NCBI RefSeq assembly: GCF_001189845.1
Contig: NZ_LFLZ01000006.1
Location: 124,001 to 188,000 of the forward strand
Direction: 5' to 3'
DNA length: 64,000 nucleotides
Source: Bradyrhizobium tropiciagri
GTDB lineage: Bacteria; Pseudomonadota; Alphaproteobacteria; Rhizobiales; Xanthobacteraceae
Shown here: piece after piece, positions 52,671 through 63,960 of the stretch
How positions within the stretch are numbered: the stretch's first letter is position 1
Layout of the letters: each line of letters starts with the position of its first letter
Made by a program: the position numbers and the translations under genes
The notes under the pieces: generated by a model
The model's input: the letters and a program-made list of their open reading frames with translations, nothing else
Databases searched by the model: none
What the model was told of the DNA's origin: nothing

Positions 52671-55600
52671 CGATGCCAGCGCCCGATTATGCCGAGATCG
52701 GCATCACCAGCAATTTCTCCTTCCTGCGTGGCGGCTCCGATCCGCGCGCCTATGTGCATCAGGCGAGTGAACTCGGAATCCCCGTGATCGGGATCGCCGA
52801 TCACAACACGCTGGCCGGCGTGGTGCGCGCTTGGAAGGAACTCGACAGCGAGAAGGTCGCCCATCCGCCCAAGTTCCTGGTTGGCGCCCGCATCGTCTTC
52901 ATCGACGGCACGCCTGATATCCTGGTCTATCCGCGCGACCGCGCCGCCTATGGCCGGCTGTGCCAGCTCCTGACCCGCGGCAAGCGCGGTGCTGGCATCG
53001 TGAAAATTGAGAAAGGCGACTGCCGGCTCACTCTGGCCGATCTCACCGACTTCGCCGAAGGCCAGATGCTGGTGCTGGCGCTGCCGCATCGTTTCGAGGC
53101 GGCTGATGCGCTCGACGTGCTCTCGCAACTGAAGGCGAGCGCTGCCGACGGCGTCTGGCTCGCTGCAAGCCTGCTCTATCGCGGCGACGACAAGCGCCGT
53201 CTGGCGCGGCTGCATGGTCTTGCCACCGATGCCGGTGTACCGCTGCTCGCCACCAATGAGGTGCTCTATCACCATCCTGCGCGCCGCCCGCTGCAGGACG
53301 TGCTGACCTGCATCCGCGAAAAGACCACGATCGAGGCCGTCGGCCGCAGGCTCGAGGCCAATGCCGAGCGGCATCTCAAGCCCGCGCATGAGATGGTCAG
53401 GCTGTTTCGCGATCTGCCGGACGCGATCGCGGAAACCATGCGCTTTGCGAAACGCATCTCGTTCTCGCTTGACCAGCTCAAATACCAGTATCCCGACGAG
53501 CCGGTACCGCCGGGCAAGACCGCGCAGCAGCATCTGGAGGATTTGACCTGGGCCGGCGTCGACAAATATTTCGGCGGCGTCGCCAACATCGACGACAAGC
53601 TTCGCACCACCCTGAACAAGGAACTCGCGCTGATCGCCGAGCTGAAATACGCGCATTACTTCCTCACCGTGCATGACATCGTGCACTATGCGCGGAGCCA
53701 GAACATCCTGTGCCAGGGCCGCGGCTCGGCGGCGAATTCCGCGGTCTGCTACGTGCTCGGCGTCACCTCGGTCGATCCGACCAAGGTCGATCTGTTGTTC
53801 GAGCGCTTCATCTCCAAGGAGCGGCTGGAGCCGCCTGACATCGACGTCGATTTCGAGCATTCGCGGCGCGAGGAGGTGATGCAATATGTCTATCGCCGCT
53901 ACGGCCGCCACCGCGCCGCGATCATCGCCACCATCATCCATTATCGTCCGCGCAGCGCGATCCGCGACGTCGGCAAGGCGCTCGGGCTGACCGAGGACGT
54001 CACCGCGGCGCTCGCCGACACAGTGTGGGGCAGCTGGGGCAAGGGCCTCAACGACATGCAGGTGCGGCAGGCCGGGCTCGATCCAAAGAATGCGATGATC
54101 AATCTTGCGGTCGAGCTCGCCACCGAGCTGATCGAGTTCCCGCGCCATCTCTCGCAGCATGTCGGTGGCTATGTGCTGACCCAGGACCGGCTCGACACCT
54201 ATGTGCCGATCGGCAACGCCGCGATGGACGACCGCACCTTCATCGAATGGGACAAGGACGACGTCGACGCACTGCATATGATGAAGGTCGACGTGCTGGC
54301 GCTGGGCATGCTGACCTGCATCCGCAAATGCTTCGATCTGATCGCCGGCCACAAGGGCGAGCACTGGGAGCTCGCCAGCGTCCCGCCGGACGACAAGAAG
54401 GTCTACGACATGTTGTGCCGTGGGGAGTCACTCGGCGTGTTCCAGGTCGAGAGCCGGGCGCAAATGAACATGCTGCCGCGTTTGAAGCCGCGCACCTTCT
54501 ACGATCTCGTCATCGAGGTCGCGATCGTGCGTCCCGGGCCGATCCAGGGTGACATGGTGCATCCTTATCTCAGGCGGCGGAACGGCCAGGAGAAGGTGAG
54601 CTATCCTTCACCCTCGCCGGATCATGGCGACAAGGATGAGCTCTACAACGTGCTGCACAAGACGCTCGGTGTGCCGCTGTTCCAGGAGCAGGCGATGCGG
54701 ATCGCAATCGAGGCGGCCCATTTCACCTCCGAGGAGGCCAACGGCCTGCGCCGCTCGATGGCGACCTTCCGCAACCTCGGCACCATCGGCACCTATGAGG
54801 AGAAGCTGGTCGGCAACATGGTGGCGCGCGGCTACGATCCGGATTTTGCCCGCAACTGCTTCGACCAGATCAAGGGTTTTGGCAGTTACGGCTTCCCGGA
54901 AAGCCACGCCGCGAGTTTCGCCCAGCTCGTCTACATCTCCTCATGGCTGAAGCACTATCATCCCGATGCGTTCTGCTGCGGCCTGCTCAACTCGCAGCCG
55001 ATGGGCTTCTACGCCCCGGCGCAAATCGTCGGCGACGCCCGCAAGAACGGCGTCACGGTGCGCGAGGTCGATGTCTCCTTCAGCTTTGCGCAGAACACGC
55101 TGGAGGAGCAGGTCGGCGATCATTGCGCAGTGCGGCTCGGCTTCCGCCAGATCGACGGGTTTCATTGGCTGGATGAGGACGAGGAGCGGTTGAAAGCTCT
55201 CCAATCGTCATTCTCCGATGCGCAATTGCGCATCGTAGATGCGCCGTCAGGCGCAGGCCCGGAATCCATTTCTCAACGCAACAGCGGCCCGATGGATTCC
55301 GGGCTCGCGCCAAGTGGCGCGCCTCGGAATGACGAGGGGAAAGACTGGGCCGACCGGATCGTCGCCGCGCGCAGCCGCCGGCCGTTCACCTCGCTGGAGG
55401 ATTTCGCCCGCGATACCGCTCTGCCCAAGCGCGCGCTGATCCTGCTTGCCGACGCCGATGCGTTCCGCTCGCTCGGGCTCGACCGCCGCGAGGCGCTGTG
55501 GGCGGTGCGGCGGCTGCCCGACGATGTGCCGCTGCCGCTGTTCGAGGCCGCGACTGCGCGCGAGCAGCCGGATGAGGGCGCAAAGCCGCTGCCGGAGATG

Positions 55601-56155
55601 CCGCGTCCCGAGCAGGTGGTCGCCGACTATCAGACCATCCGCCTGTCGCTGAAGGGCCACCCGATGGAATTCCTGCGCGAGATGTTCACCAAAGAGCGCG
55701 TCGTCGCCTGCCACACCATCAATCAAAGCAACGACCGCCGCCGCGTCCGTTGCGCTGGCGTCGTGCTGGTGCGGCAGCGGCCGGGCAGCGCCAAGGGCGT
55801 CGTGTTCATGACCTTGGAGGACGAGACCGGCATCGCCAACATCGTGGTGTGGCCGAAGGTGATGGAGCAGTACCGCAAGGAAGTGATGGGCGCGCGCCTG
55901 ATCCTGGTCGAGGGCTATATCCAGAGCAGCCCGGAGGGCGTGACGCATCTGGTGGCGCAGCGCATGACCGACCGCTCCCACGATCTGATCGGCCTCGCCA
56001 ATGAATCCCCTGTCAGCAAGCACCCGGTGCCGGCAGGCCCCGCGCTGATCGAGCCGCTCAACGACGACCGCCGCGATCACGGCGACAACTCGCCGCAAAG
56101 GATCCGCCACCCCCGCAACGTCCGCATCCTGCCGCCGTCGCGCGATTTCCATTAG
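52667..56155 (+). CDS. dnaE2: Error-prone DNA polymerase DnaE2
   Basis: A 1162-residue C-family polymerase of the SOS mutasome. There is an N-terminal PHP domain (YAEIGITSNFSFLRGGSDPR, GIADHNTLAG), the catalytic PDIDVDF at residues 390-396, a fingers region (GGYVLTQDRLDTYVPIGNAA, VDVLALGMLTCIRKCFDLI) and a C-terminal OB fold (IANIVVWPKVMEQYRKEVMG). Residues of about 847-889 (QSSFSDAQLRIVDAP...APRNDEG) are translated palindromic element inserted in frame, between GFHWLDEDEERLK and DWADRIVAARSRRPF. The C-terminal tail lacks the strong clamp-binding motif of DnaE1, as usual for DnaE2. Confidence 0.95.
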   Translation: MTMPAPDYAEIGITSNFSFLRGGSDPRAYVHQASELGIPVIGIADHNTLAGVVRAWKELDSEKVAHPPKFLVGARIVFIDGTPDILVYPRDRAAYGRLCQLLTRGKRGAGIVKIEKGDCRLTLADLTDFAEGQMLVLALPHRFEAADALDVLSQLKASAADGVWLAASLLYRGDDKRRLARLHGLATDAGVPLLATNEVLYHHPARRPLQDVLTCIREKTTIEAVGRRLEANAERHLKPAHEMVRLFRDLPDAIAETMRFAKRISFSLDQLKYQYPDEPVPPGKTAQQHLEDLTWAGVDKYFGGVANIDDKLRTTLNKELALIAELKYAHYFLTVHDIVHYARSQNILCQGRGSAANSAVCYVLGVTSVDPTKVDLLFERFISKERLEPPDIDVDFEHSRREEVMQYVYRRYGRHRAAIIATIIHYRPRSAIRDVGKALGLTEDVTAALADTVWGSWGKGLNDMQVRQAGLDPKNAMINLAVELATELIEFPRHLSQHVGGYVLTQDRLDTYVPIGNAAMDDRTFIEWDKDDVDALHMMKVDVLALGMLTCIRKCFDLIAGHKGEHWELASVPPDDKKVYDMLCRGESLGVFQVESRAQMNMLPRLKPRTFYDLVIEVAIVRPGPIQGDMVHPYLRRRNGQEKVSYPSPSPDHGDKDELYNVLHKTLGVPLFQEQAMRIAIEAAHFTSEEANGLRRSMATFRNLGTIGTYEEKLVGNMVARGYDPDFARNCFDQIKGFGSYGFPESHAASFAQLVYISSWLKHYHPDAFCCGLLNSQPMGFYAPAQIVGDARKNGVTVREVDVSFSFAQNTLEEQVGDHCAVRLGFRQIDGFHWLDEDEERLKALQSSFSDAQLRIVDAPSGAGPESISQRNSGPMDSGLAPSGAPRNDEGKDWADRIVAARSRRPFTSLEDFARDTALPKRALILLADADAFRSLGLDRREALWAVRRLPDDVPLPLFEAATAREQPDEGAKPLPEMPRPEQVVADYQTIRLSLKGHPMEFLREMFTKERVVACHTINQSNDRRRVRCAGVVLVRQRPGSAKGVVFMTLEDETGIANIVVWPKVMEQYRKEVMGARLILVEGYIQSSPEGVTHLVAQRMTDRSHDLIGLANESPVSKHPVPAGPALIEPLNDDRRDHGDNSPQRIRHPRNVRILPPSRDFH
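55206..55334. repeat. Palindromic repeat, family E, in frame within dnaE2
   Basis: CGTCATTC at the left end and GAATGACG at the right end, with GGCCCGGAATCCAT / ATGGATTCCGGGCTC and GATGCGCAATTGCGCATC inside. The length is 129 bases, a multiple of three, and it has no stop in the dnaE2 frame. Confidence 0.85.
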
Positions 56156-56558
56156 CCTTGCGCGATGGCGGTAGTTGTTGAGCAGCAGCCAATGCCCAAC
56201 GTAGTCCTGGCCTGGTGCGCAATTGCGCACGGGAGCCAGGACCCATAACCACCGCAGTCGATTGTGAAAGGGATCGTGGCCCACGGCCATCGCGCAGCAA
56301 CGCGCTTTTTGGGGTTATGGGTCCTGGCTTTCGCCAGGACGACGTCGAATATGCCCTCAACAATTGCGCCGGTTCGAGATCGCATGTAGCGCCGATCGCT
56401 ACACCCCGCCGTCCTCACGCGATTTTCATCGCAGCGGAACGCATGCCGCGCTGCACATCGATCGCTGTGGCCTTGTACGCCACGGGCCAGTTGCTATCGT
56501 CCCGGCCGCCCGGGCGATCGATCCGGGGCCTGCAACGACAAACATTCGGGAGCACTCC
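56156..56558. other. Intergenic region after dnaE2
   Basis: About 400 bases without a credible gene. Some 145 of these are a palindromic element (56200-56344). The last 200 bases precede the GlcG-like gene and should carry its promoter, but no consensus was recognised. Confidence 0.5.
56200..56344. repeat. Dispersed palindromic repeat, family F
   Basis: CGTAGTCCTGGC at the left pairs with GCCAGGACGACG at the right, and GGACCCATAACC pairs with GGTTATGGGTCC. A TGCGCAATTGCGCA hairpin is nested in the left arm. Part of the same core (GTGCGCAACTGCGC) recurs at 57388-57401. Confidence 0.82.
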
Positions 56559-57095
56559 ATGCGTTATCTCACTGCGCTCATCGGCGCGGCCTGCATCGCG
56601 TTCGTCTCGGCCACCGGCGCATTTGCCCAGGTGCCTTCCAATCCCGACAATCCCAACGACGTCGTCCCCGACGCGCTCGCGCCGCCGCCCTATGGCGAGC
56701 CGATCAACCTCGAAACCGCCAAGAAGGTCGCGGCTGCGGCGGTCGCCGAGACCCAGAAGCGAAACTGGAATGCGTTCTGCATCGCGATCGTCAATCCGGC
56801 CGGCGAGCTCGTCTATTTCGAGAAACAGGACAATTGCCAATACGCCTCGATCGGCGTCTCGCAGCACAAGGCGCGCACCACGACGCGCTATCGCCGACCG
56901 ACGCTGACGTTCGAGAACCTGATCGGCAAGGGCGCATACTTCACCTATCTCACAACCCTCGACGACGTGATCGCCTCGCGCGGCGGCAACCTCCTGATCG
57001 TCGACGGCAAGATCGTCGGCGCCATCGGTGTCAGCGGCGGTTCGGGCTCGCAGGACAATGTGATCTCGGTCGCCGGGCAAGCTGCGCTGAAGTAG
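56559..57095 (+). CDS. Secreted GlcG/HbpS-like haem-binding-family protein
   Basis: A 178-residue protein. The signal peptide (LTALIGAACIAFVSATGAFA) cleaves near AFAQ. The mature part fits the GlcG/HbpS (DUF336) fold: AKKVAAAAVAETQKRNWNAF, CIAIVNPAGELVYFEKQDN and the C-terminal DGKIVGAIGVSGGSGSQDNV. Relatives bind haem or cobalamin or are of unknown role; the exact ligand cannot be told. It starts at ATG 56559 and appears monocistronic. Confidence 0.88.
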   Translation: MRYLTALIGAACIAFVSATGAFAQVPSNPDNPNDVVPDALAPPPYGEPINLETAKKVAAAAVAETQKRNWNAFCIAIVNPAGELVYFEKQDNCQYASIGVSQHKARTTTRYRRPTLTFENLIGKGAYFTYLTTLDDVIASRGGNLLIVDGKIVGAIGVSGGSGSQDNVISVAGQAALK

Positions 57096-57179
57096 GGGCG
57101 TGACGTGATGCTGTCTGCCGGAGCGTCGTTCCGGCAGACGTCATCGCGAGAACGCGAAGCTGTATCCCCATCCTCAGCT

Positions 57180-57347
57180 GTCATCGCCCGGCTCGCCGCC
57201 TCCGCTAAAGCTTCGGCGCGCCAGGGACCTGTAGCCTCGTCGAAGCCTTGGCGTAGACAGGGACCGGGCGATCCAGTACGCCGAGGCCTCTCGGCTCAAG
57301 CACTGCTGTCTCTGGAATACTGGATCACCGCTTTCGCGGATGATGAC
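57180..57347. repeat. Dispersed palindromic repeat, family G
   Basis: GTCATCGCCCGG at the left end and GCGGATGATGACG at the right end form the outer arms; CGATCCAGTACGCCGAGGCC / GGAATACTGGATC form an inner pair. It resembles an element common between Bradyrhizobium genes. Confidence 0.7.
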
Positions 57348-57371
57348 GCCGGTTGTTGACGCCATCCTCGC

Positions 57372-57415
57372 CGTCATCCCTGCCTAGTGCGCAACTGCGC
57401 TCCAGGCAGGGACGA
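57372..57415. repeat. Short palindromic repeat, family F/G-like
   Basis: CGTCATCCCTGCCT at the left pairs with AGGCAGGGACGAC at the right around a GTGCGCAACTGCGC core related to that in the 56200 element. Confidence 0.75.
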
Positions 57416-57437
57416 CAGCGGAGCGAGCTCGAACAAA

Positions 57438-57725
57438 CTACTCCACCGCAGCCCCCACCGGCGGGCCGCCCGGTGGGCGGTGCAGAAAGGTGATCGATGC
57501 ATAGGCGCCGACCCACGAGCCGGCTGCCGCGAAGGCGACATAGAGCCAGTTCTCGGTGTAGCTGATCACCGCATAGGAGGAGAGCACATACCAGACGCTG
57601 CTCCAGGTCGCCGCCGGCACGCGCTTGCGCGCGACGACCGCCGAGGTGAACATGACGTAGACCGCGTCGGTCGCCGCGGTCGCGAGGAAGACGCCGCCGG
57701 CGGTGATGGGATCGATGGCAGCCAT
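57438..57725 (-). CDS. Small membrane protein
   Basis: A 95-residue protein from ATG 57725, preceded by GGAG. Three hydrophobic helices are visible: TAGGVFLATAATDAVYVMFT, SSVWYVLSSYAVISYTENWL and YVAFAAAGSWVGAYASITF. It ends with a Pro/Gly-rich tail. It resembles small rhizobial inner-membrane proteins of unknown function. Family A repeats lie directly upstream. Confidence 0.7.
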   Translation of the reverse strand: MAAIDPITAGGVFLATAATDAVYVMFTSAVVARKRVPAATWSSVWYVLSSYAVISYTENWLYVAFAAAGSWVGAYASITFLHRPPGGPPVGAAVE

Positions 57726-57753
57726 TGCAACTCCTGTTCGGGTCGGCCAGAAG

Positions 57754-57798
57754 GCATGATCCGGAAAAGTGTGAAGCGGTTTTCCGAAAAGGTCATGC
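57754..57798. repeat. Palindromic repeat, family A, copy 2
   Basis: GCATGATCCGGAAAAGTG ... TTTTCCGAAAAGGTCATGC, almost identical to the 8156 core. Nine bases separate it from copy 3. Confidence 0.9.
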
Positions 57799-57807
57799 CC
57801 AAACAAG

Positions 57808-57853
57808 GCATGATCCGGAAAAGTGTGAAAACGGCTTTCCGAAAAGATCATGC
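57808..57853. repeat. Palindromic repeat, family A, copy 3
   Basis: GCATGATCCGGAAAAGTG ... CTTTCCGAAAAGATCATGC, in direct orientation after copy 2, so the two form a tandem pair upstream of the CoA-transferase gene. Confidence 0.9.
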
Positions 57854-57924
57854 CAAAATAGGGGTTTGGATCGGGCATTGCCTTTTTGTCATCATGCTGG
57901 GGCATAGATTAATCGCAAAGAGGA

Positions 57925-59337
57925 ATGCGCATGCAGGACATCCGTGAAATCCTTGCCGATGTCTGGACCGGCGCCGGTGGCGCGCCGTCCGCGCTTGATG
58001 CGGTCAGGCTGACCGGCAGCGAGCCGCAGCTGCCGTCGTCGTTTCGTGTCGCAGCCGCCGCACAGGCGCCGATCGCCGCGGCCGGCCTTGCCGCAGCCGA
58101 GATCTGGAAAGCCCGCAGCGGCGAGACGCAGGACGTCGCGGTCGACATCCGCCATGCCGTCGTGGAATGCCGCAGCGAGCGCTATCTGCGGGTCGACGAC
58201 AAGCCGCCGCCACCGGCCTGGGACAAGATCGCCGGCGTCTATCGTGTCCGCGACGGCCGCTTCGTCCGCCTCCACACCAATTTCCCACATCACCGCGACG
58301 CCGTCTGCAAGGTGCTCGGCTGCAACGCCGAGCGTGACGACGTGCAGGCCGCGCTGTTGCAGTGGGACGGCGAGGCATTCGAGACCGCGGCCTATGCGGC
58401 CGGCGGCGTCGTCGCCTTGATGCGCTCATATGACGAATGGTCGGCGACGCCGCACGCCCGGGACCTGGCGAAGCTGCCGCTGATCTCAATCGAGAAGATC
58501 GGCGAGGCCGCGCCGAAGCCGTGGCCCGCCGGGAAGCGGCCGCTGGCCGGCATCCGTGTGCTCGATCTGTCGCGCGTGATTGCAGGTCCCGTCGCCGGCC
58601 GCACGCTCGCCGCGCACGGGGCCGATGTGCTCTTGATCTCCGGTCCCGATCTGCCGGCGATTCCCTGGCTCACCATCGACACCGGCCGCGGCAAGCTGAC
58701 GGCGTTCCTCGAGCTGCGCAGCGAGGAGGGGCGGGGCATGATGCGCGATCTCGTGGCGCAGGCTGATATTCTCTCGCAGGGCTATCGCCCGCAGGCGATT
58801 GCGCGGCTCGGCTTCTCGCCGGAGGAGGTGGCCCGCATCAATCCCGGGATCGTCCATGTGACGCTGTCGGCCTATGGCCATGCCGGTCCGTGGGCGGAGC
58901 GGCGCGGTTTCGATTCGCTGGTTCAGACCACGACCGGCTTCAATCATGCCGAGGGGCAGGCGGCCGGCGTCGATGGACCGAAGGAATTGCCGGCCCAGAT
59001 GCTCGACCACGCCACCGGATATTTCATGGCGTTCGGCGCCATGATGGCCAAGGCCCGTCAGGCGCGCGAGGGCGGCAGCTGGCACGTCCGGGTGTCGCTG
59101 GCACAAACCGGGCGCTGGCTGTGGAATCTCGGCCGCCTCGAGGGGGGCCTTGCGACCGAGGACCTCAAGGCGGAAGCGGTGCTGCCCTTCATCGAGCGGT
59201 TGTCGTCCGGTTTTGGCACGCTGAGCTCGGTCCGGCACGCCGCAGTCCTGTCGAGGACCCCGGCCCATTGGTCCCGTCCGGCCATGCCGCTCGGCAGCCA
59301 TCCCCCGGAGTTTCCTGCCCCGGAGTTTCCCGGATGA
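57925..59337 (+). CDS. Family III (CaiB/BaiF) CoA-transferase, two-part
   Basis: A 470-residue protein. The segment that usually opens the family (LAGIRVLDLSRVIAGPVAGR, TLAAHGADVLLI) begins only near residue 209. The first 200 residues (PSSFRVAAAAQAPIAAAGLA, DVAVDIRHAVVECRSERYL) look like the later part of a CaiB chain. The protein thus seems to be two partial CaiB halves in non-standard order. It may transfer CoA between carboxylic acids; substrates are unknown. Met codons at 57925 and 57931 are both possible starts. Confidence 0.8.
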   Translation: MRMQDIREILADVWTGAGGAPSALDAVRLTGSEPQLPSSFRVAAAAQAPIAAAGLAAAEIWKARSGETQDVAVDIRHAVVECRSERYLRVDDKPPPPAWDKIAGVYRVRDGRFVRLHTNFPHHRDAVCKVLGCNAERDDVQAALLQWDGEAFETAAYAAGGVVALMRSYDEWSATPHARDLAKLPLISIEKIGEAAPKPWPAGKRPLAGIRVLDLSRVIAGPVAGRTLAAHGADVLLISGPDLPAIPWLTIDTGRGKLTAFLELRSEEGRGMMRDLVAQADILSQGYRPQAIARLGFSPEEVARINPGIVHVTLSAYGHAGPWAERRGFDSLVQTTTGFNHAEGQAAGVDGPKELPAQMLDHATGYFMAFGAMMAKARQAREGGSWHVRVSLAQTGRWLWNLGRLEGGLATEDLKAEAVLPFIERLSSGFGTLSSVRHAAVLSRTPAHWSRPAMPLGSHPPEFPAPEFPG

Positions 59338-59488
59338 GACATTCAGCCACCGTTCAGGGTATCCGAACTTTAACGACCCGCACCGCCGAAGTGCGATTTT
59401 TAGGTTGTTTGCAACGCCAATTCGGCACTATTAGCGCACCGCTGGGGCCGTCCCGCCGGAAGCTGCAACGATCGACCCTGCGGACCGC

Positions 59489-60736
59489 ATGCTGAAAGAG
59501 TTTACCAAGAGAATGCAGAGCTTTAGCCGCCCACGCCTGGTCGTGGCCGCGGCGGTGCTGGTGGTCGCCTGCGCGGGCGCCTATGGCTACACCCGCTTCG
59601 GCTCGGAAAAGCAGGCGCCGTCGGAAGTCTCCAGCCAGTCCCGCAAGGGGGGCACGCGCTATACGCCGTCGGCCGCCGAGTGGGCCAGCCTGACCTTCCA
59701 GGCCGTGGCCGAGCACACCTTCCGCTCCGAGCTGGTGACCGAGGGCAAGATCGGGATCGATGAGGACCGTTCCACCCCGGTCTACTCGCCCTATACCGGA
59801 CGGGTGACCCGCCTCCTGGTGCGGCCGGGCGATACCGTCGTGAAGGGGCAGCCGCTGTTCGTGATCGAGGCGGCCGACACCGTGCAGGCGCAGAACGACT
59901 ATGTCGCCGCGATGACCGGTCTCAACAAGGCCCAGTCGGCGCTCGACCTGGCGCAGATCCAGGAAAAGCGCGCCAAGGATCTGTCCGAGGGCAAGGCGAT
60001 CCCGTTGAAGGATTACCAGACTGCGCAGGCCGCGCTGGTGCAGGCGCAGAACGATGCGCGCTCGGCGCAGACGCTGCTGGAAGCCGCGCAGAACAAGCTG
60101 CACATCCTCGGCTTCGGCGACGAAGCCATCACGACCTTGCAGCAGAAGGGCCGCCTCAATCCGGAGACGACGGTGTTCGCACCGATCGGCGGCACCGTGG
60201 TCCAGCGCAAGGCCGGCCCCGGCCAGTATGTCTCGACCGGCGCCAGTGACCCAGTCTACGTGATCGGCGATCTCTCGACGGTCTGGCTGATCGCCTTTGT
60301 CCGCGAATCCGATGCCGACAATGTCGCGATCGGGCAGGACCTCAGCTTCAGCGTGATGGCGCTGCCCGGCAAGGTGCTGAACGCCCGGGTCAACTACGTC
60401 GCCGCCGCGATCGACGCGGCCTCGCGCCGGCTGCTGGTCCGCGCCACCATCGACAATGCCGACATGCGGCTGAAGCCCGAGATGTTCGCCAATGTGACGC
60501 TGTATTCGAAAGGCGATCACCCGGCGGTCGGCGTGCCGAAGCAGGCGCTGATCTACGAGGGCGATCAGGTTCGCGTCTGGGTCGCGAGGGCCGATGACAA
60601 GACCATCGAGCTGCGCCAGATCAAGCCCGGCCTCATCAATGGCGACCTCGTCGAGGTGGCCGGCAATCTCAAGCCGGGCGAGCAGATCGTGACGAAGGGA
60701 AGCCTCTTCATCGACCGCGCCGCATCTGGCACTTGA
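59489..60736 (+). CDS. Efflux RND periplasmic adaptor subunit (CzcB/CusB-like)
   Basis: A 415-residue membrane-fusion protein. The N-terminal anchor helix is RLVVAAAVLVVACAGAYGY. A lipoyl-like half (STPVYSPYTGRVTRLLVRPG, DTVVKGQPLFVIEAAD), a helical hairpin (about 135-205), the other lipoyl half (ETTVFAPIGGTVVQRKAGPG) and beta-barrel and proximal domains follow. It bridges the inner-membrane RND pump and an outer-membrane channel. The pump gene follows after 89 bases that hold a palindromic repeat. No outer-membrane TolC-type gene is in the window. Confidence 0.92.
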   Translation: MLKEFTKRMQSFSRPRLVVAAAVLVVACAGAYGYTRFGSEKQAPSEVSSQSRKGGTRYTPSAAEWASLTFQAVAEHTFRSELVTEGKIGIDEDRSTPVYSPYTGRVTRLLVRPGDTVVKGQPLFVIEAADTVQAQNDYVAAMTGLNKAQSALDLAQIQEKRAKDLSEGKAIPLKDYQTAQAALVQAQNDARSAQTLLEAAQNKLHILGFGDEAITTLQQKGRLNPETTVFAPIGGTVVQRKAGPGQYVSTGASDPVYVIGDLSTVWLIAFVRESDADNVAIGQDLSFSVMALPGKVLNARVNYVAAAIDAASRRLLVRATIDNADMRLKPEMFANVTLYSKGDHPAVGVPKQALIYEGDQVRVWVARADDKTIELRQIKPGLINGDLVEVAGNLKPGEQIVTKGSLFIDRAASGT

Positions 60737-60739
60737 GAC

Positions 60740-60785
60740 GCATGATCCGGAAAAAGGGGAAACCGGCTTTCCGGATCGACCATGC
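60740..60785. repeat. Palindromic repeat, family A, copy 4 (within operon)
   Basis: GCATGATCCGGAAAAAGGGG ... CCGGCTTTCCGGATCGACCA, ending CATGC. It starts 4 bases after the adaptor stop and so lies inside the adaptor-pump transcript. Confidence 0.85.
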
Positions 60786-60825
60786 TCAACAAGACAAATC
60801 CTCACCGTTGAAAGTGCCGATCTGA

Positions 60826-63952
<3,127 letters not shown>

Positions 63953-63960
<8 letters not shown>

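Larger units (their letters stand above)
57096..57437. other. Intergenic region with palindromic elements
   Basis: No gene is seen between the GlcG-like gene and the small membrane gene. Two palindromic elements (57180-57347 and 57372-57415) fill most of it. Confidence 0.6.

Noticed and set aside
57754..57853. CRISPR array in the paired 45-base repeats
   Set aside because: There are only two copies with a 9-base gap, each is itself a long palindrome, and no cas genes are present; they are dispersed palindromic elements.
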